A stretch of DNA of 6,534 nucleotides, from the NCBI GenBank assembly GCA_910583885.1, contig CAJUAC010000106.1, positions 1-6,534 on the forward strand, in the 5' to 3' direction. This document shows, piece after piece, positions 6,277 to 6,534 of this stretch (within the stretch, counting starts at the first letter, position 1; every line of letters begins with the position of its first letter). This stretch comes from an uncultured Oscillospiraceae bacterium (lineage in GTDB: Bacteria; Bacillota; Clostridia; Oscillospirales; Oscillospiraceae). The notes below the pieces were generated by a model. It worked only from the letters and a program-made list of their open reading frames with translations. It searched no databases and was not told where the DNA came from. The position numbers and the translations under genes are program-made.

Positions 6277-6534
6277 TTGAAAAGCGTGATGGAATTGTTT
6301 CGGGAACTGCGGGAAGATCACGATTACTCTCAAAGTGATATAGCAGCCGTTTTGGGAATTTCTCAGCAGCATTATTCCAAGTATGAGACGGGAGAATATG
6401 AATTTCCGCTGCGGCATTTTATCACGCTGGCAAAATACTATAGTGTGTCTGCTGATTATCTAATCGGGCGGTGTTCCTATGATGAAAAGAAGCCTTTGGA
6501 GATGGTATATGTCACTCGTGATTGTACTTGTGAG
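6277..6534 (+). CDS. XRE-family helix-turn-helix regulator, 3' end cut by window
   Basis: The first 86 codons are visible and still open at the window edge. Residues 4-64 form a typical Firmicutes XRE/Cro-CI type DNA-binding domain. They include LFRELREDHDYSQSDIAAVL, then GISQQHYSKYETGE over the turn and recognition helix, PLRHFITLAKYYSVSADYLIG for the closing helices. The sequence continues with RCSYDEKKPLEMVYVTRDCTCE and may contain a further C-terminal region beyond the window. The start is the TTG at 6277. The gene is divergent from the MMPL operon and shares a 203-base gap with it, the classic layout for a local repressor or activator that also controls itself. The inverted repeats in that gap are the likely targets. 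Its base composition is AT-richer than the operon's, which can mean separate acquisition. Ligand or signal cannot be inferred. Confidence 0.9.
   Translation, partial: MKSVMELFRELREDHDYSQSDIAAVLGISQQHYSKYETGEYEFPLRHFITLAKYYSVSADYLIGRCSYDEKKPLEMVYVTRDCTCE

Noticed and set aside
6223..6417. 64-codon minus-strand open frame
   Set aside because: Antisense to the XRE regulator's DNA-binding domain, which is unambiguous.

Overview
The window looks like a chromosomal segment of a GC-rich member of the Firmicutes, most likely a gut clostridium of the Oscillospiraceae type. This is inference. It rests on strong Shine-Dalgarno sequences, two TTG starts, a GLUG-repeat surface protein with one C-terminal membrane anchor and no outer-membrane features, an MMPL exporter, and a compact XRE-type regulator. 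The two large genes are clearly GC-rich; the control region and the regulator at the right end are AT-rich.

Layout: (1) 1-357 holds no gene I can establish. It contains an imperfect stem-loop (63-116) carrying a perfect DnaA-box 9-mer, and a perfect 15-bp hairpin (214-249) that probably ends transcription. (2) 358-3597, minus strand, encodes a 1079-residue exported, membrane-anchored protein. Its GLUG-type repeats form two blocks separated by about 330 residues of predicted long helices. (3) 3590-6073, minus strand, encodes an 827-residue MMPL/RND-superfamily transporter with a TTG start and an unusual C-terminal tail of four-residue repeats. (4) 6074-6276 is a divergent control region with a good sigma-A type promoter for the minus-strand operon and two inverted repeats built from ATGTAT/ATACAT. 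(5) 6277 to the window end, plus strand, is the N-terminal part of an XRE-family DNA-binding regulator, cut by the window edge.

The transporter and surface-protein genes overlap by 8 bp (ATGCGTAA), so they are almost certainly one transcript and translationally coupled. The working model is an envelope export module. The MMPL pump moves a hydrophobic or lipid-like substrate, powered by its Asp-Tyr pairs in TM4 and TM10. The surface protein, a beta-solenoid with a helical stalk, works with it outside the membrane. The divergent XRE regulator controls the operon from palindromes, one of which encloses the operon's -10 box. Substrate and physiological role cannot be read from the sequence. The least ordinary parts are the solenoid-helix-solenoid protein and the tetrapeptide tail of the pump.
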